Positions 34,676 to 47,300 of a DNA stretch of 64,000 nucleotides are shown here, piece by piece. Position 1 is the first letter of the stretch, and the number at the start of each line of letters is the position of its first letter. The notes below the pieces were generated by a model. The model made no database searches. It was not told the origin of the DNA and was given only the letters and a program-made list of their open reading frames with translations. Made by a program: the position numbers and the translations under genes. Source of the stretch: Fremontodendron californicum (taxonomy: Eukaryota > Streptophyta > Magnoliopsida > Malvales > Malvaceae); assembly GCA_030761205.1 (NCBI GenBank), contig JAULJL010000002.1:39334814-39398813 (forward strand), written 5' to 3'.

Positions 34676-36123
34676 CGTCTTATAACAATATCTTAAATAA
34701 TTATATATAAATGCAAATAATATAATACCTTATATAAATAAATATATTTGTTTACTTTTATATTTATTTATATAATTTTATATAAATTATTCATATTTAA
34801 ATATATTTTATTTAAAATATCATTTATATCATATTGTATTTATATTTAAATATAATGATTTAAAAAAAAAAAAAATTGTTGCCAAAAGTACTTATTCTTT
34901 AATAACCAAAGTTTCAATTAGATACCAATATCAGTCAGTACATTTTTGTCTATTCCACCAATCAGATTTTCATTTTCGTCTCTAATTATTATCCTAATAC
35001 CAATTCAAACAATCCAGAAGATTAATGGTGTTTCATTCAATATGCAATAATTAAAAGAGGAAAGACGAGAAAAAAAATAAGGGAGTAGATGTATAAATCA
35101 AACCAGAGAAATGATGATCAGATCAAACTTCTTCTTCCTACTCCTCTAGCTACAACAGTCACAATGATCATGTTCACTTTTGTGATGAAGTGTCGAACAC
35201 ATATTCTATGTCCAATCTTACTAATAACGTGTCGGACACCGATACGACAACCATTATTAAAGAGTTCATGTAACAGAGATTTCAAGCCACAATAATTTAA
35301 GGCTCCTCTATTTCATTAGTATTCTTACGCATGTACTATGAGTTGACAATAATCTTTTCTCTCATTAATTTGATCACCCACAATCAGATTATCTTCCAGC
35401 TGCAGTCTGATTACATAAAATACACTGCTTTTCTTGCTATGCTTCAATTTCAAACTTCATTTTCAGTATAGCGAAATCTATGAGATTTTGATTGATTGGC
35501 ATACGGTAACCATGAAGAATTCTGGTTTTTTAGACTTGAGACGTGAGGTCTCGGCAATTGAAATTTCTTTTATACAGTGTTTTTTTTTTCTGGTTGAGAT
35601 GTTGGTTCTATTTGTAGCATAGTTTATATCATTAAATACAGATTAAGCATTATATCATCCATCTTTTTCCTCCTCCAGGTTCAAAAACAAGGTAAACTTG
35701 GGCTGGTGGGCAGAATGCAGCAACAGTCTTTTAGAATCAGTTATCTCTTTCTGTCAACAAAGACAGTTCACACAATTGCCTAGGTTTTCCAGAGAAGGAG
35801 AAGAAGTCTGATCTGTAAGACATTAGAGCACTCTCCTTATAATTACTTTAGGCTAGTTTATCCGGACTCGGACATGAATGTCGAATACGGATATACTCAA
35901 ATTTTTTCATATGTTTAGAGGATCATACCTCTATATTCATATTCGAATATTTATCGAACATAAGTATCAAAAACAAATACATAAGTTTTGGAAGAAGAAG
36001 GAAAGTTGCGAAACTGGATTCAGAAATGAAAGATGATGCTGATACATAATAGCCTACTCCTAGGCCTAGCATTAAATGAGTTCCCTACAGGATTTTAATT
36101 AATGAGTGTAGGAGCCATCATAC
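34676..36123. other. AT-rich intergenic DNA
   Basis: No gene is evident. A degraded copy of the short TIR family lies at about 35,853-35,970, and GTGTCGAACACATATTC/GTGTCGGACACCGATAC at about 35,188-35,245 may be another remnant. The rest is AT-rich. Confidence 0.4.
35853..35970 (+). mobile_element. short TIR element, degraded copy
   Basis: It reads CTAGTTTATCCGGACTCGGA, then GAATGTCGAATACGGATAT, GAGGATCATACCTCTAT and TTATCGAACATAAGTA, the same order of motifs as the intact copies but with many substitutions and without a recognisable right terminus. Confidence 0.55.
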
Positions 36124-36334
36124 TTATCATGCAACTTCTTTTTTTTGGATAAGTAAGTGTTTTATTTATCCAGAAAGCAGTTAAACTGCTACATCCAACG
36201 TCATGTGCAACATGTACTTAAAGCTATACATACTTAAACAATACTTGAACAAAACTTAAGACCACTAATCAATCAGGGAACAATAGCAACATACTTCAGC
36301 AATACTTAAAGCTATACCAGAATGGACAAAGATC

Positions 36335-39300
36335 CTAGGAAAAAAGAGACAGTCCCCAATCTGCATCCAATCTTCGGTTCACTTCATCAGGACTAATGTT
36401 CTTGAGCCCCAACAATCGCATTCTGATGATCTCTTTTATCTGCTCAATGATGGCTCCTTGTGTGGATTGAAGGCGATTAAAACACCTATTATTTCTCTCC
36501 CTCCAGATCGAGTAAAGAAAGGCACTCCATGATAAACGCAAAATAACAGAAATGAGAGTTTTTCCTCTGATTCTGTTTACTGCCCATTGCAGCTCTGCTT
36601 GCCAGCTCCTTATGCTTCTATGAAGTTGGCATAAACATAGTATATGCCCCCAGATTTCCTTTGAATAGTCACATTCGAAGAATATATGATTCCGGGTTTC
36701 TTGCTCAGTTTGACATAGCTCACATTTGCCATCCACCTCCATGCCCCATGACATCAATCTGTTCTTTGTAGGCAGTTTGTCCAATATAGCCATCCAAGCT
36801 ACCAGTGCATGTTTAGGAATATGAGATGGAAACCAGATCAGTTTATCCCACTCCACCTTGTCCTGCCTAGGCCTGAGATCATTCCAGATCTTAGCCACCA
36901 TAAATCTGTTCCCAGGAAACTTCCAAGTTAGAGCACCATTCTGGTTGGAGGTGAACCTCAAAGCCAAAGCCCTCAGCTGAAGCATTTTACGCCATGTCCA
37001 GCTGCTTCCTGGGGAAGGTTGAACCTGCCACACTGTTCTTCCTTTCAGCACATAGGCATGAAGCCAGGCAATCCACAATGAATCTGCCTGAGAGAGAAGT
37101 GCCCATAGGTGCTGAATAATGCAAGCCTTATTCCATATTCCCAAGTCTTTTAATCCAAGACCCCCCTCTGACTTTGGACAGCAAATGGAACTCCATTTGA
37201 CTCTTGCTCCCTTAGCTGAGTCATCTCTTCCTTTCCAGAAGAACCTGCTGCATAATTGATTAACTCTTTTAAGAACAGCCTTAGGCAATACAAAGTGCCT
37301 GCACCAGAAATTGGACACATTAAAAAGAACAGATTGAATGAGCTGAAGCCTTCCTGCATAGGATAACATGCGTGCTGCCCAGCCATTGATTCTCTGAGTA
37401 ATTCTATCGATCAAAGGAGAACAATCCTTTTCAGAGAGTCTTCTTGTGACCAAAGGGACCCCAAGGTACCTAACAGGTAGTTTGCCAAGTTTAAACCCTG
37501 TCAACTCTTGCATCTCAAGTAGAGTGGTCCTACTAACACCAGAGGAGAAGACTTCACTCTTGGAAGGGTTTAATTGCAAACCAGAAATGGTATAAAAGTA
37601 ATGGAGAATACCCTGTATGCCCACAACAGAATCCAAGTTACCCTTTGCAAAAATCAGCAGATCATCTGCAAAGCACAGGTGAGTAAGCTTGATTCTGTGA
37701 CATTTAGGATGGTAGCTGTAAACTCCATGAAGAGCCCCTGCATCCAGGAGTCTGGATAAAACATTCATAGCAATGACAAAAAGATAAGGAGAGAGAGGGT
37801 CTCCCTGCCTTAACCCCTTTGCTCCTTCAAAGTACCCTACTAATCCCCCATTAAGAGAAATTGAGAACTTTGGGGAAGTGATGCATGCCTTGATCCATCC
37901 TATGAACTTATCAGGCAATCCATAAACTGATAGAACAGTGAGAATGAAGTCCCAATTTAATGAATCAAAAGCTTTTTGGAGATCAATCTTCATTGCAAAA
38001 CGGGGGGATAAGGTTGCTCTTCCATACCCTTTGACCAGTTCCTGAGCCATGAGAATATTATCTGAGATGCTTCTCCCTGGTATGAAGGCACTCTGATTGC
38101 TGGAGATCATAGCAGGAAGGAGTGGAGTGAGCCTGGCAGTGATGATCCTGGTAATACATTTATAAATGACAGAGCAGCATGAAATAGGCCTGAAGTCCTT
38201 CATATGATTAGGATTCTGGAATTTTGGGACAAGAGCAATACATGTAGAGTTAAAGACTGATATCCTGCTCCCTGATTGAAAGAAGGATAAGATTGCTGCA
38301 GTGACATCCTCTTCCACAATAGGCCAAGCAGTTTTAAAAAACTGTGCAGTGTATCCATCTGGCCCTGGGGCTTTGTCCCCATTCTGCTCAAACATGGCTC
38401 TTTTCACCTTCTCTTTTGTAACAGCCTTAGCTAAATTGTCCTTAGCTTCAGCAGGCAAGGCGGGCTGAATAAGTTCAGTAAAAAGCTCCCTAGGGCAGTC
38501 TGTGACCTGTTTGTCCTCAGTCCCAATCAACTTCTGAAAGAACCTTACAGCCTCCTTTGAGATTTGGCCAAAATCTTCCAACTTCCTTCCCTCATCATCA
38601 TAGAGGACTCTGATGGATTGCTTGTTATGCTTTGCTGACACCATTTTATGGAAATAATGAGTGTTCTGATCCCCCTCCTGCAGCCATTTTATCCTTGATT
38701 TCTGCCTGTAATAACTTTCCTCAGCCTTTTGGAGTTCCATCAATTCTGCATAGAGTCTTCTTTCTGTTTCAACAAGAGTATTAGATGGCCTTTGATGCAG
38801 ATTGATCATCTACATGCTCTCCAATTCTTGCCTTTTATCTTGAACCTTCCCTGAAATGTTGCCATATATGGCCAGGTTAAATGCCCTCAGTACTGCCTTT
38901 AATCTCTTCAATTTGTGGAATAGAGTGGTCATAGGGTTGCCAATGAAAGGCTCTTGCCAAGAGTTTTTCACAATGTTCAAGAACTCTGGATTCCCAGTCC
39001 AGAAATTAAAAAACCTAAATGGCTTTGGGGGAGAATGAGCAGTCAAGTTCATCTTTATGTATGCTAGGCAGTGATCGGAAACCATTGGAGCCAAAAACTC
39101 AACAAATGAGTGAGCAAACTGTATATGCCAGCAATCATTCACCAAAACCCTATCAAGCTTTTTAGCCAAGTAAGTATCAGTTTGGTGGTTGGACCAAGTG
39201 AATGCTGGTCCAGTACTGGTATGATCAAACACTGATAGCTGTGTCAAGCAGTCCTGAAAATCCTTCATATCAGAGGTAAGCATGTAGGAGCCATTGAAAT

Positions 39301-39748
39301 CTGAGCTTTCCTGTGGTCTTGCTATAACATTGAAATCTCCAGCCAAAAGCCAAGGAGAACCATCAATTCTGCCTTGAATGTCCTGAAAATGGTGCCAAAG
39401 CCTTCTTCTACTTATGCCTTCATTGCTTCCATAAATTGCTGTAATGTAGAACCTGGTAGAATTATAAGTGGTGCAGCATGTAATGCTCTGATCAGATGTT
39501 GCAATAAGATTAACCTGCATCTGATTTCTCCATAGGAACCATATTCTCCCATTATAAGCTTCTAAGTAGTTGTGATGTAGCTTCCATCCCTGAAAGAGCC
39601 TATCTACTATAGCTGGCATGTTTTGTTGTTTCACTCTTGTTTCCAGTAAGCAAACAAGGTCTGCCTTCAGGCAGTTTATTCTCTGTATAATACTTTTCTG
39701 CTTTTGAGGGTTGTTTAGCCCCCTAGTATTCCATACTATAAAATTCAT
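36335..39748 (-). pseudogene. LINE ORF2 (endonuclease-reverse transcriptase) with one in-frame stop
   Basis: The first part (39748-38810, 312 aa) is an apurinic-type endonuclease with GDFN at residues 137-140 and the catalytic SDH at 224-226. A TAG at 38812-38810 then interrupts the frame. Reading resumes in the same frame at ATG 38809 for 824 aa. This second part has the reverse transcriptase blocks GLRQGDPLSP (residues 332-341 of the piece) and FADD (380-383), then a C-terminal zf-RVT type zinc knuckle (CELCQ...NHIFFEC). No frameshift separates the two parts, so a single substitution has disabled the protein unless the stop is read through. Confidence 0.9.
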
Positions 39749-41136
39749 GAAAGTTGAGGGGGGGTCACTCCAGAGGCAGGTAAAACTGCCTTACCTCTTT
39801 TCCTCTTGTCAATGGGCCTTTTCTTCTTATTCTTCAAGGCTTTCATCAAGTCTGCAACTCCTGCTGCTGCTGCCCTTTGCTTCTTAGGAGAGTTTGGAAG
39901 GATTTCCACCAATTGTTCCTCCTCTCTCCATTGCTCAGAGCCACTAGTTTGTCCAGGGTCTACATTTGTCCTCTCTGAGTCACTCAGGATGTCAAATCTA
40001 TTTTGGGAACCAGCTAATACTGACTTCTTGCTTTTCTGTATGCTTCTGCTTCCTCTCCCTTTACTGCCCTCATTAACTTCTGTTTCCTTCGTACTTGCCT
40101 CTTTCTGTTCTTGAGCCATAGGCAGGGCACTGCTTTCAACTTCTACACTGCTTGTAGCCTGTGCATCATGTTTTGACAGTTCTGCTTTAGGCCCCTCCTT
40201 TGGAATCCAAACTTTGGTAGCCCCTACAGGCTGTTTGGTGCAATTTCTGTCTGTATGCCCAAACAAATTGCAATGCTTGCATTTTGGAGGGTACCAAGGG
40301 ATATCCACAACAACATTTGCAATAGTGCCATCGCATAACTCAACATTAATACATTTTGGGATGGGGACATCCACTGCAATCTCCACACATACCTTTGCAT
40401 AGGCCAATCTCTGTTGGCTAGCAGTGATTCTATCCATATACAATGGAGTTCCTAGGGCACTAGCGATATAGCTGAGGCCACGTCTGGTGTACAATTCCAG
40501 AGGAACTCCTCCCAAATGGATCCAAACAGGTAATTTCTTCAAATTAAACTCTAATGATTTCATACCTGGCTCCCATTTCCTCAGAATGAGTGGCTTATTC
40601 TGAATGTGCCAAGGTCCCTGCTCAAGAACCCATTCTCTGGTGTCAGCATTCGGAAATTGAACTAGGTATAAGTTCAGGCCAGCAGATTTGATCACCACTG
40701 CTCCATTCTTTCCCCATAACATGTTGGCAAGTCTCTGAAATGTGCTGAAGTTTGGTGCCTTGCCAACAAACTGCGCCACAACTGAGTTCATCCACACAGT
40801 TGCTCCTTCTTCAAAAACCTCAGCTGGAGGTTTGACGGTGATCGATCCATTTGAGTGTTGAGGTGGGAAAAACAGCAACGATTGATCGGAGGAGATTGTG
40901 AAGAGCTTCTTCCAATCAAAATTGGTCTTGACTGATGCCACGTCAGCAAAGGTGGTTGTAACTAACTTTTCTGGAATGTGCAAGCACTCCGTAACTGTCT
41001 CACGATCCTCTCGAACATTGGATAATTCAGTATTTGGATCACCATTGATGAGATCATGAGAATCTGGTTCCTTGTTGAGAGCAATAGCAGCCACTGTAGA
41101 ACTTTCTTTTCTCATGCCAGGATCCATACTCTTCAT
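39745..41136 (-). CDS. LINE ORF1 (DUF4283 and zinc-knuckle, nucleic-acid-binding)
   Basis: From the first ATG at 41136 the frame encodes 463 aa; it stays open upstream to 41175 without an ATG. The central part (WVLEQGPWHIQNKPLILRKW) is the DUF4283 domain of plant LINE ORF1 proteins, followed by a CCHC knuckle CKHCNLFGHTDRNC that binds RNA. The C-terminal third is low-complexity and charged. Its stop TGA overlaps the ORF2 start as ATGA (39748-39745), the usual coupling of the two frames. An adjacent frame just upstream (ISEEEFALVSGISTEKSLGL) looks like the usual ORF1 beginning, so an early frameshift may have removed the true N terminus. Confidence 0.8.
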   Translation of the reverse strand: MKSMDPGMRKESSTVAAIALNKEPDSHDLINGDPNTELSNVREDRETVTECLHIPEKLVTTTFADVASVKTNFDWKKLFTISSDQSLLFFPPQHSNGSITVKPPAEVFEEGATVWMNSVVAQFVGKAPNFSTFQRLANMLWGKNGAVVIKSAGLNLYLVQFPNADTREWVLEQGPWHIQNKPLILRKWEPGMKSLEFNLKKLPVWIHLGGVPLELYTRRGLSYIASALGTPLYMDRITASQQRLAYAKVCVEIAVDVPIPKCINVELCDGTIANVVVDIPWYPPKCKHCNLFGHTDRNCTKQPVGATKVWIPKEGPKAELSKHDAQATSSVEVESSALPMAQEQKEASTKETEVNEGSKGRGSRSIQKSKKSVLAGSQNRFDILSDSERTNVDPGQTSGSEQWREEEQLVEILPNSPKKQRAAAAGVADLMKALKNKKKRPIDKRKRGKAVLPASGVTPPQLS

Positions 41137-42146
41137 CTGTTCCAAAAGAGCCTCAGCATCTCTTTCTTGAAACACAACCCAAGTGATTTTTCAGTTGAAA
41201 TACCCGAAACCAACGCGAATTCCTCCTCTGAAATACTCAAAGCATAAACCGGAACCCCAGCCAATCTCTCAAGGCAGCCGCTGTTTTTTTTTTTTTTTTT
41301 TTTTTTTAACGCCTCAAATTTTCAATTTAGCTGAAAAGAAAAAGTTCGCCAATACTGGAAACCAGGAAACTTTTCAAGTATGGAAGATTTTGAAGGGTAT
41401 GTAAGCAATAAACAAACTTAGGATATTCCTGCTCTAAAGAAATCAGATCGGAACAAGGAGTATCAGATCTGAGCACTACAAAGGTAATTAAGGTTTTGGG
41501 TTTAATGGTGGTGGTGATAGTGGAGGTGGAGGTGGTGGTGGTGGTGGGAAAATTGATAGTAACACTGCTAGATCTGAATGGAAGCTGGATCCTTATTTCG
41601 TTTAAGGCTAGATCTGAATGGAAGGTGGAAGTTTAATGGTGGTGGTGGTGGTGGTTGGGTTGGGTTGGTTCAGAGTCGGTGTTCTCAGTTTATTTGGTTC
41701 AGGTTTCCTAGGCACACTTTGCTATAGCTTAACAATCGAAACCAGAAGATCAATTTTGGGGGTTCATTTCCAACAAAGAAAGTATTGGATTTGATTACAG
41801 AGCAAAGAATATAAACTCACCACGACACAAAGAGAGGGAGGGCGTGAATGCCGAGAGCTGAAAGCTGAAAGCAACAATTAATCCAACAACAAAAGCCCCA
41901 AATTTGCGAAATTGACACACACCTTGTTTGGCCGCTCAGCAACCTGTACTGTTACGAATGCCCGATGGTTCCGGTCGTACCTTCAATGTTAGGGAAAACG
42001 CTGGGTTCAGAAATCTGTCAACTCGCAGCCACAATCGAGGGTGACATGCCAAATAACGCCATCTGTGTTATGAAGTTTTTTTTTTTTTTGAATAATGGAT
42101 AGACTGTATTTGTGTTGATGAAAGGGGGTTTTTATCATGCAACTTC

Positions 42147-43188
42147 AGTCGTTCGTTACAATTGAAAAAAGTTCAAATACTATATTATGATATTAAGCAA
42201 TAAATCTCCAATAATACTTTCCAGCAAGCATTCAGATTTCAACCTCAAACTGAATTGTATTCTAGAACAAAGCACTCTGCTGCATGAGCTTCTGGAATTG
42301 CAGAGTGACCGCATTTGGTATAAAGCCCTAAAAATAAAATGGTCAAGGAGTGGAGGTATTGGAAGCTACATTTCCCTCGGGATGAATCTATGTTACTTGG
42401 ATTCGGGTGTGAATGTCGGACACCGGTATGTTCAATTTTTTTCAAGATTTTTATGTATTTGGAAGATCATATCCTCGTACCCATGTCCGGATATACGTCG
42501 GACACGGATACTTCAAAAAAAATAAAGAGTCGAAGCAACATAGAGTGGATGTCCAAGCACACCCACTGTAACTTGAAACAGAGAAAACTGACTGCAAGAT
42601 AATGAGTTGACCATGCCAAATTCTCTCCATCTTATGTCAGATTTCAGTTAAATCATAGTCACAGCTCATCAAGTTGTTGCTTAGAACAATATATCGAGAA
42701 GCATTACAATCTTCCGTATCTTACTCCATTTATTTTGAACAGTTTTTTCTTTACAAGGAACCATGTCTCTTAGTACAGTTCATGATCTACTATTCCACTT
42801 CTCAGTAGAGAGTAAAAGACTTGTTGCACTAGAAAACAAAGAACTTGCTTTCTATTGAATAAAAAATAGCTACCATCCAATAAATTCTACTACAATCAGA
42901 CAGAAGAATTCCTTACGTTGTGCTTATGATATCTATGGAGGATGCTGAAATAGATTCATCATTGGTAGACCAAAAAAAAGAATAAGAGACAAAGGGAAGA
43001 GTACCTTGCTGACATGACATGAGTAATGCCAGGAAGATAAAATGTCTAGTCCAGATGAAATTGTTTTTGTTTCAAATGAGCAAAAGAATCGTCAATTACC
43101 TATTTCAAAAATTGTTGAATCATGAATGGTCTGAATCCGGTAATATTTAGACTCTGAAACTGAATCAAGCAATCTAGTTGAGCTACAA
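42147..43188. other. 3' flank of the ALP1-like gene
   Basis: Apart from the short TIR element at 42388-42543 I see no gene. The sequence next to 43189 probably includes the 3' untranslated region of the minus-strand ALP1-like gene. Confidence 0.4.
42388..42543 (+). mobile_element. short TIR element, copy 4
   Basis: It begins CTATGTTACTTGGATTCGGG and ends GAGTCGAAGCAACATAG, with CCCATGTCCGGATATACGTC inside. At 156 bp it is shorter than the 184-194-bp copies because of an internal deletion after the first GTCGGACACCGGTATG block. The flanking octamers do not match. Confidence 0.75.
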
Positions 43189-43577
43189 TTATACATGAGC
43201 TTCTCTAGCTTCTGTTGCCAATGCATCTCGAATAGCAGAAGCCTCTTTCCCAATTGAATTCTCCTCCAAGCTAGCTTCCTCATACTGCTGAGAGCTCTGA
43301 TCAGGCACCAAATAATCTCCCACGCATTCACACAATGCAGAATCATCCTCTCTCATAAGCAAAACATTATGCAGAATTGAACAAGCCCCAATAATAGCGA
43401 CCGCAGCCTTAAATTCTTCTTGCATTGGATTATTCAAAATCCCCCAATTCTTCAAACTAGCAATCGTTTTCAATGCTGAAACACGCATTGAACTATGTGC
43501 CACATTGAACTTCCTTTCGCTTGACCCTGGAACCGTATCAACAAAAGGTACCATTAACCAAGGAAGCAAAGGGTACC

Positions 43578-44269
43578 TGTTGGGCATGGGTCCCTCCTAT
43601 GTGGAGGAAATACCCATTCTGCCCTTAGCCCTATTTTAATTTGAGGGCTTTTGTATTTGCTGGAGGAGAGTCAGTAGCTAAAATAGAAAGCAAAAGAGAG
43701 AGTGGCGGCAGAAAGAGAGAAAAAGAGTGAGTTGCACAGTTTTGATCAAGTCGTCGATCGGAGGTTCATCCGTGGTCCGATCTTCTTGATTTTCTGGCAG
43801 TGGCTACAGGATACGTAGATGCTGATTGTGTACGGTGAGAATTTTCATCTGAACACTATAACGTCCTGTTTTGTGTCCGAATAGTAGTCACGTTTTTTGG
43901 TGATTTCTCAACTTTCTCTCTTTGATTTTAATATCACTTGTTGATAGCTAAGTTAGAGTTGTGTACTCATTGTGTTAGCTGAATTATTGTGATATTGTAA
44001 ACACACTCTCATTATAGTGGAGATTTTGACTGGACTCTTAAGTCCCGTGGTTTTTACCCTTTGATTTAAAGGGGTTTTCCACGTAAAAATTGTGTGTCTC
44101 GTGTGATTGGTTGTTGGTGATTATCCTTGGTTGAATTTGTGTTGCTGGAATATATTTATATATATCTTGTGCAATTTAGTACCATATTTACAGATCCTGT
44201 TAATTGGGAGAGAAAGAACTACCGGTTGTGTTTTCCCGATTTATTGGTAAGTTCGGTTTCTGCCCATCA
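43578..44269 (+). repeat. 5' LTR of the Copia element
   Basis: A 692-bp repeat starting TG and ending CA. A TATA-like TATATTTATATATAT lies at about 44,151-44,165, about 105 bases before the LTR end, and is the likely core promoter. Read against the 3' LTR I found no difference. Confidence 0.95.
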
Positions 44270-44272
44270 CAC

Positions 44273-44284
44273 TGGTATCAGAGC
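44273..44284 (+). promoter_or_regulatory. Copia primer-binding site (initiator tRNA-Met)
   Basis: TGGTATCAGAGC begins three bases after the 5' LTR and is complementary to the 3' end of plant initiator methionine tRNA, the normal primer for plant Copia elements. Confidence 0.92.
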
Positions 44285-44307
44285 TTTGGTTGTGTTGTTG
44301 TGTAATT

Positions 44308-47300
44308 ATGGAGGCTGGCACAAGTAGAATGATTGTTTTGAATGGCACAAATTATCAATTGTGGCAGAATAAAATGAAAGACCTGTTATTTGTGAAGTCT
44401 TTGCATCTTCCTGTCTTTGCTACTCAAAAACCCGAATCTAAAAGTGATGAGGAATGGGAATTTGAGAATCAGCAGGTGTGTGCTTTTATTCGCCAATTTG
44501 TTGAGGAAAATGTTTACAATCACATTGATCAAGAGACACATGCACGCACATTGTGGAACAAGCTTGAAAACTTGTATGCTTTAAAGTCTGGCAATAACAA
44601 GTTGTTCATGCTTAAAAAGATGATGGAACTGAAGTATAAAGAAGGAACAACTGTGGCTGATCACTTGAATGAGTTTCAAGGAGTTATGAATCAGTTAATT
44701 GGTATGGGCATCAAATTTGAGGATGAAGTAGTAGGGCTTTGGTTGCTTGCTACTCTACCGGATTCTTGGGAAACATTTCGGGTTTCACTTATTAATTCTG
44801 CTCCTAATGGTGTAGTAACTTTGGAACTTGCCAAGAATGGTGTTTTGAATGAAGAAGTGAGAAGAAAGTCTCAGGGTTCTTCATCACAGTCTGAGGTTCT
44901 AGTTACTGAAAATAGGGGGAGAAGTAGGAGCAAAAATGAAACGGGTAGAGATAAAAGCCGAAGCAAGTCAAGATCAAGATTTAAAAATGTTGAGTGCCAT
45001 TATTGTGGCAAGATGGGCCATATCAAGAAATATTGCTACAAGTGGAGGAATGAGAACAAAGGTGGTAGTGATAAACAAGAGAATAAGGATCATGGAAAGA
45101 ATGATCGTGTTACTGCTGCTACCTCTGATGATCTGTTGGTTACTTGTGATGAGAATGTGATCAACTTAGCATGCGACGAGACAAGTTGGGTAATAGACAC
45201 TGGTGCTTCACTTCATGTCACGTCTAGGAAGGAATTCTTCACATCTTATACGCCTGGTGATTTTGGGGTATTGAAGATGGGTAATGATGGCTTGGCACAT
45301 GTTGTTGGCATGGGAGATGTCTGTTTGGAAACTAACAATGGAACAAAGTTGACGCTAAAAAATGTCAGACATGCACCGGATATCCGTTTGAATTTGATTT
45401 CAGCGGGAAAGCTAGATGATGAGGGATTTTGTAACACCTTCAGTGATGGTCAGTGGAAATTGACTAGAGGCTCACTCGTTGTGGCTCGAGGAAAGAAGTG
45501 TTCAAATTTATATTTGATGCAGTCTTCAATTTCCAGAGGCATTGTTAATGTGACGGAAAATGATAGTTCAACTGTGCTATGGCATAAACGGCTTAGTCAC
45601 ATGAGTGAAAAGGGGCTTAATTGTCTGGCCAAGAAGAATCAACTTTCTGGGTTGAAGAATGCTACACTGAAGAATTGTGCTCATTGTTTGGCTGGAAAAC
45701 AAAGAAGAGTTTCATTTAAGAGTTATCCTCCTTCAAGAAAATCAGATTTGCTAGAGTTGGTACATTCCGATGTTTGTGGTCCTTTGAAAGTAAGGTCGTA
45801 TGGTGGTGCACTTTATTTCGTGACTTTTATTGATGACCATTCAAGAAAACTTTGGGTCTATACTTTGAAAACAAAAGACCAAGTGCTTGATGTGTTCAAA
45901 CAGTTTCAGGCTTCAGTTGAAAGGCAAACTGGGAAGAAGTTGAAGTGCATTCGTTCTGATAACGGCGGCGAATATAGTGGACCATTTGATGATTATTGTC
46001 GTGCACAGGGAATCAGACATCAAAAGACACCTCCTAAGACACCACAGTTGAATGGCTTAGCCGAAAGAATGAACAGAACATTGATTGAGAGAGTCAGATG
46101 TTTGCTTTCAGATGCAAAGTTACCTAGATCTTTTTGGGGTGAAGCTTTGTATACAGTGGCACATGTGATTAATTTGTCTCCAAGTGTTCCTTTGCAAGGT
46201 GATGTTCCAGACAAAGTTTGGTTTGGTAAGGATATGTCATATGATCACCTGCGTGTGTTCGGTTGCAAGGCTTTTGTACATGTTCCAAAGGATGAGAGGT
46301 CAAAGTTAGATGCCAAGACTCGTCAATGTATCTTTGTTGGTTATGGTCAAGATGAATTTGGGTACAGGTTATATGACCCAGTTGAAAAGAAGCTTGTTAG
46401 AAGCAGAGATGTTGTTTTTGTTGAGGATCAGACCATTGATGACATTGACAAGGCGGAGAAAACCGATCCACAGAATAGTGATGACTTGACCGCCAGGGAT
46501 CCAATTCCTCTAACCCCTCCGCCAAATCCAGTTGAGGATGGCATGCAAGAAGATGTCCATGATGACCAGCAGGGTATGGGTGATTTTGATGCTCCCATGG
46601 ATAGTGTTGTGAATGATCAACACCAAGGACCTATATCTCCACCAGCAGTTCCACTTCGGAGGTCTACTAGAGATCGACAGCCTTCTGTGAGGTATTCTTC
46701 TGATCAGTATGTTCTTTTAACTGATGGGGAAGAACCGGAGTGTTATGAAAAGGCTATGGAGAGTGAATGCAAAGATCAGTGGGTTGATGCTATGAAAGAT
46801 GAGCTTAAATCTTTACATGACAACCATACGTTTGAGCTGGTGAAATTGCCTAAGGGTAAAAGAGCTTTGAAAAATCGGTGGGTTTACAGGTTGAAGCAAG
46901 AAGAGAATTCTTCAACTCCACGATACAAAGCTAGATTGGTCGTCAAGGGTTTCAGTCAGAAAAAGGGGATTGATTTTGAGGAAATATTCTCTCCAGTTGT
47001 AAAAATGTCCTCTATCAGATCTATATTGAGTTTGGCATCCTATTATGACTTGGAAGTCGAGCAAATGGATGTGAAAACTGCTTTTCTTCATGGTGATTTA
47101 GAAGAAGAGCTTTACATGGAGCAGCCAGAGGGTTTTATTGCACAAGGAAAAGAGGACTATGTGTGCAAATTAAAGAAGAGCTTGTATGGGTTGAAGCAAG
47201 CTCCGAGACAATGGTACAAGAAGTTTGAGTCTGTTATGGGGGAGCATGGCTACAAGAAGACTACTTCTGATCATTGTGTTTTTGTCAAGAAATTCTCTGG

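Larger units (their letters stand above)
36139..42131 (-). mobile_element. LINE (L1-type) retrotransposon, about 6.0 kb
   Basis: The exact 15-bp sequence TTATCATGCAACTTC occurs at 36124-36138 and at 42132-42146 and bounds the whole insertion as its target duplication. On the minus strand the element ends in a short A-tract (8 A, next to the left duplication), and carries ORF1 then ORF2 with an ATGA stop-start overlap. Upstream of ORF1 lie about 950 bases of leader containing GGTGGT microsatellites (about 41,508-41,660) and two internal A-tracts of 14 and about 25 residues on the element strand. Full-length structure with an intact target duplication indicates a fairly young insertion, though ORF2 carries one stop. 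Confidence 0.9.
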
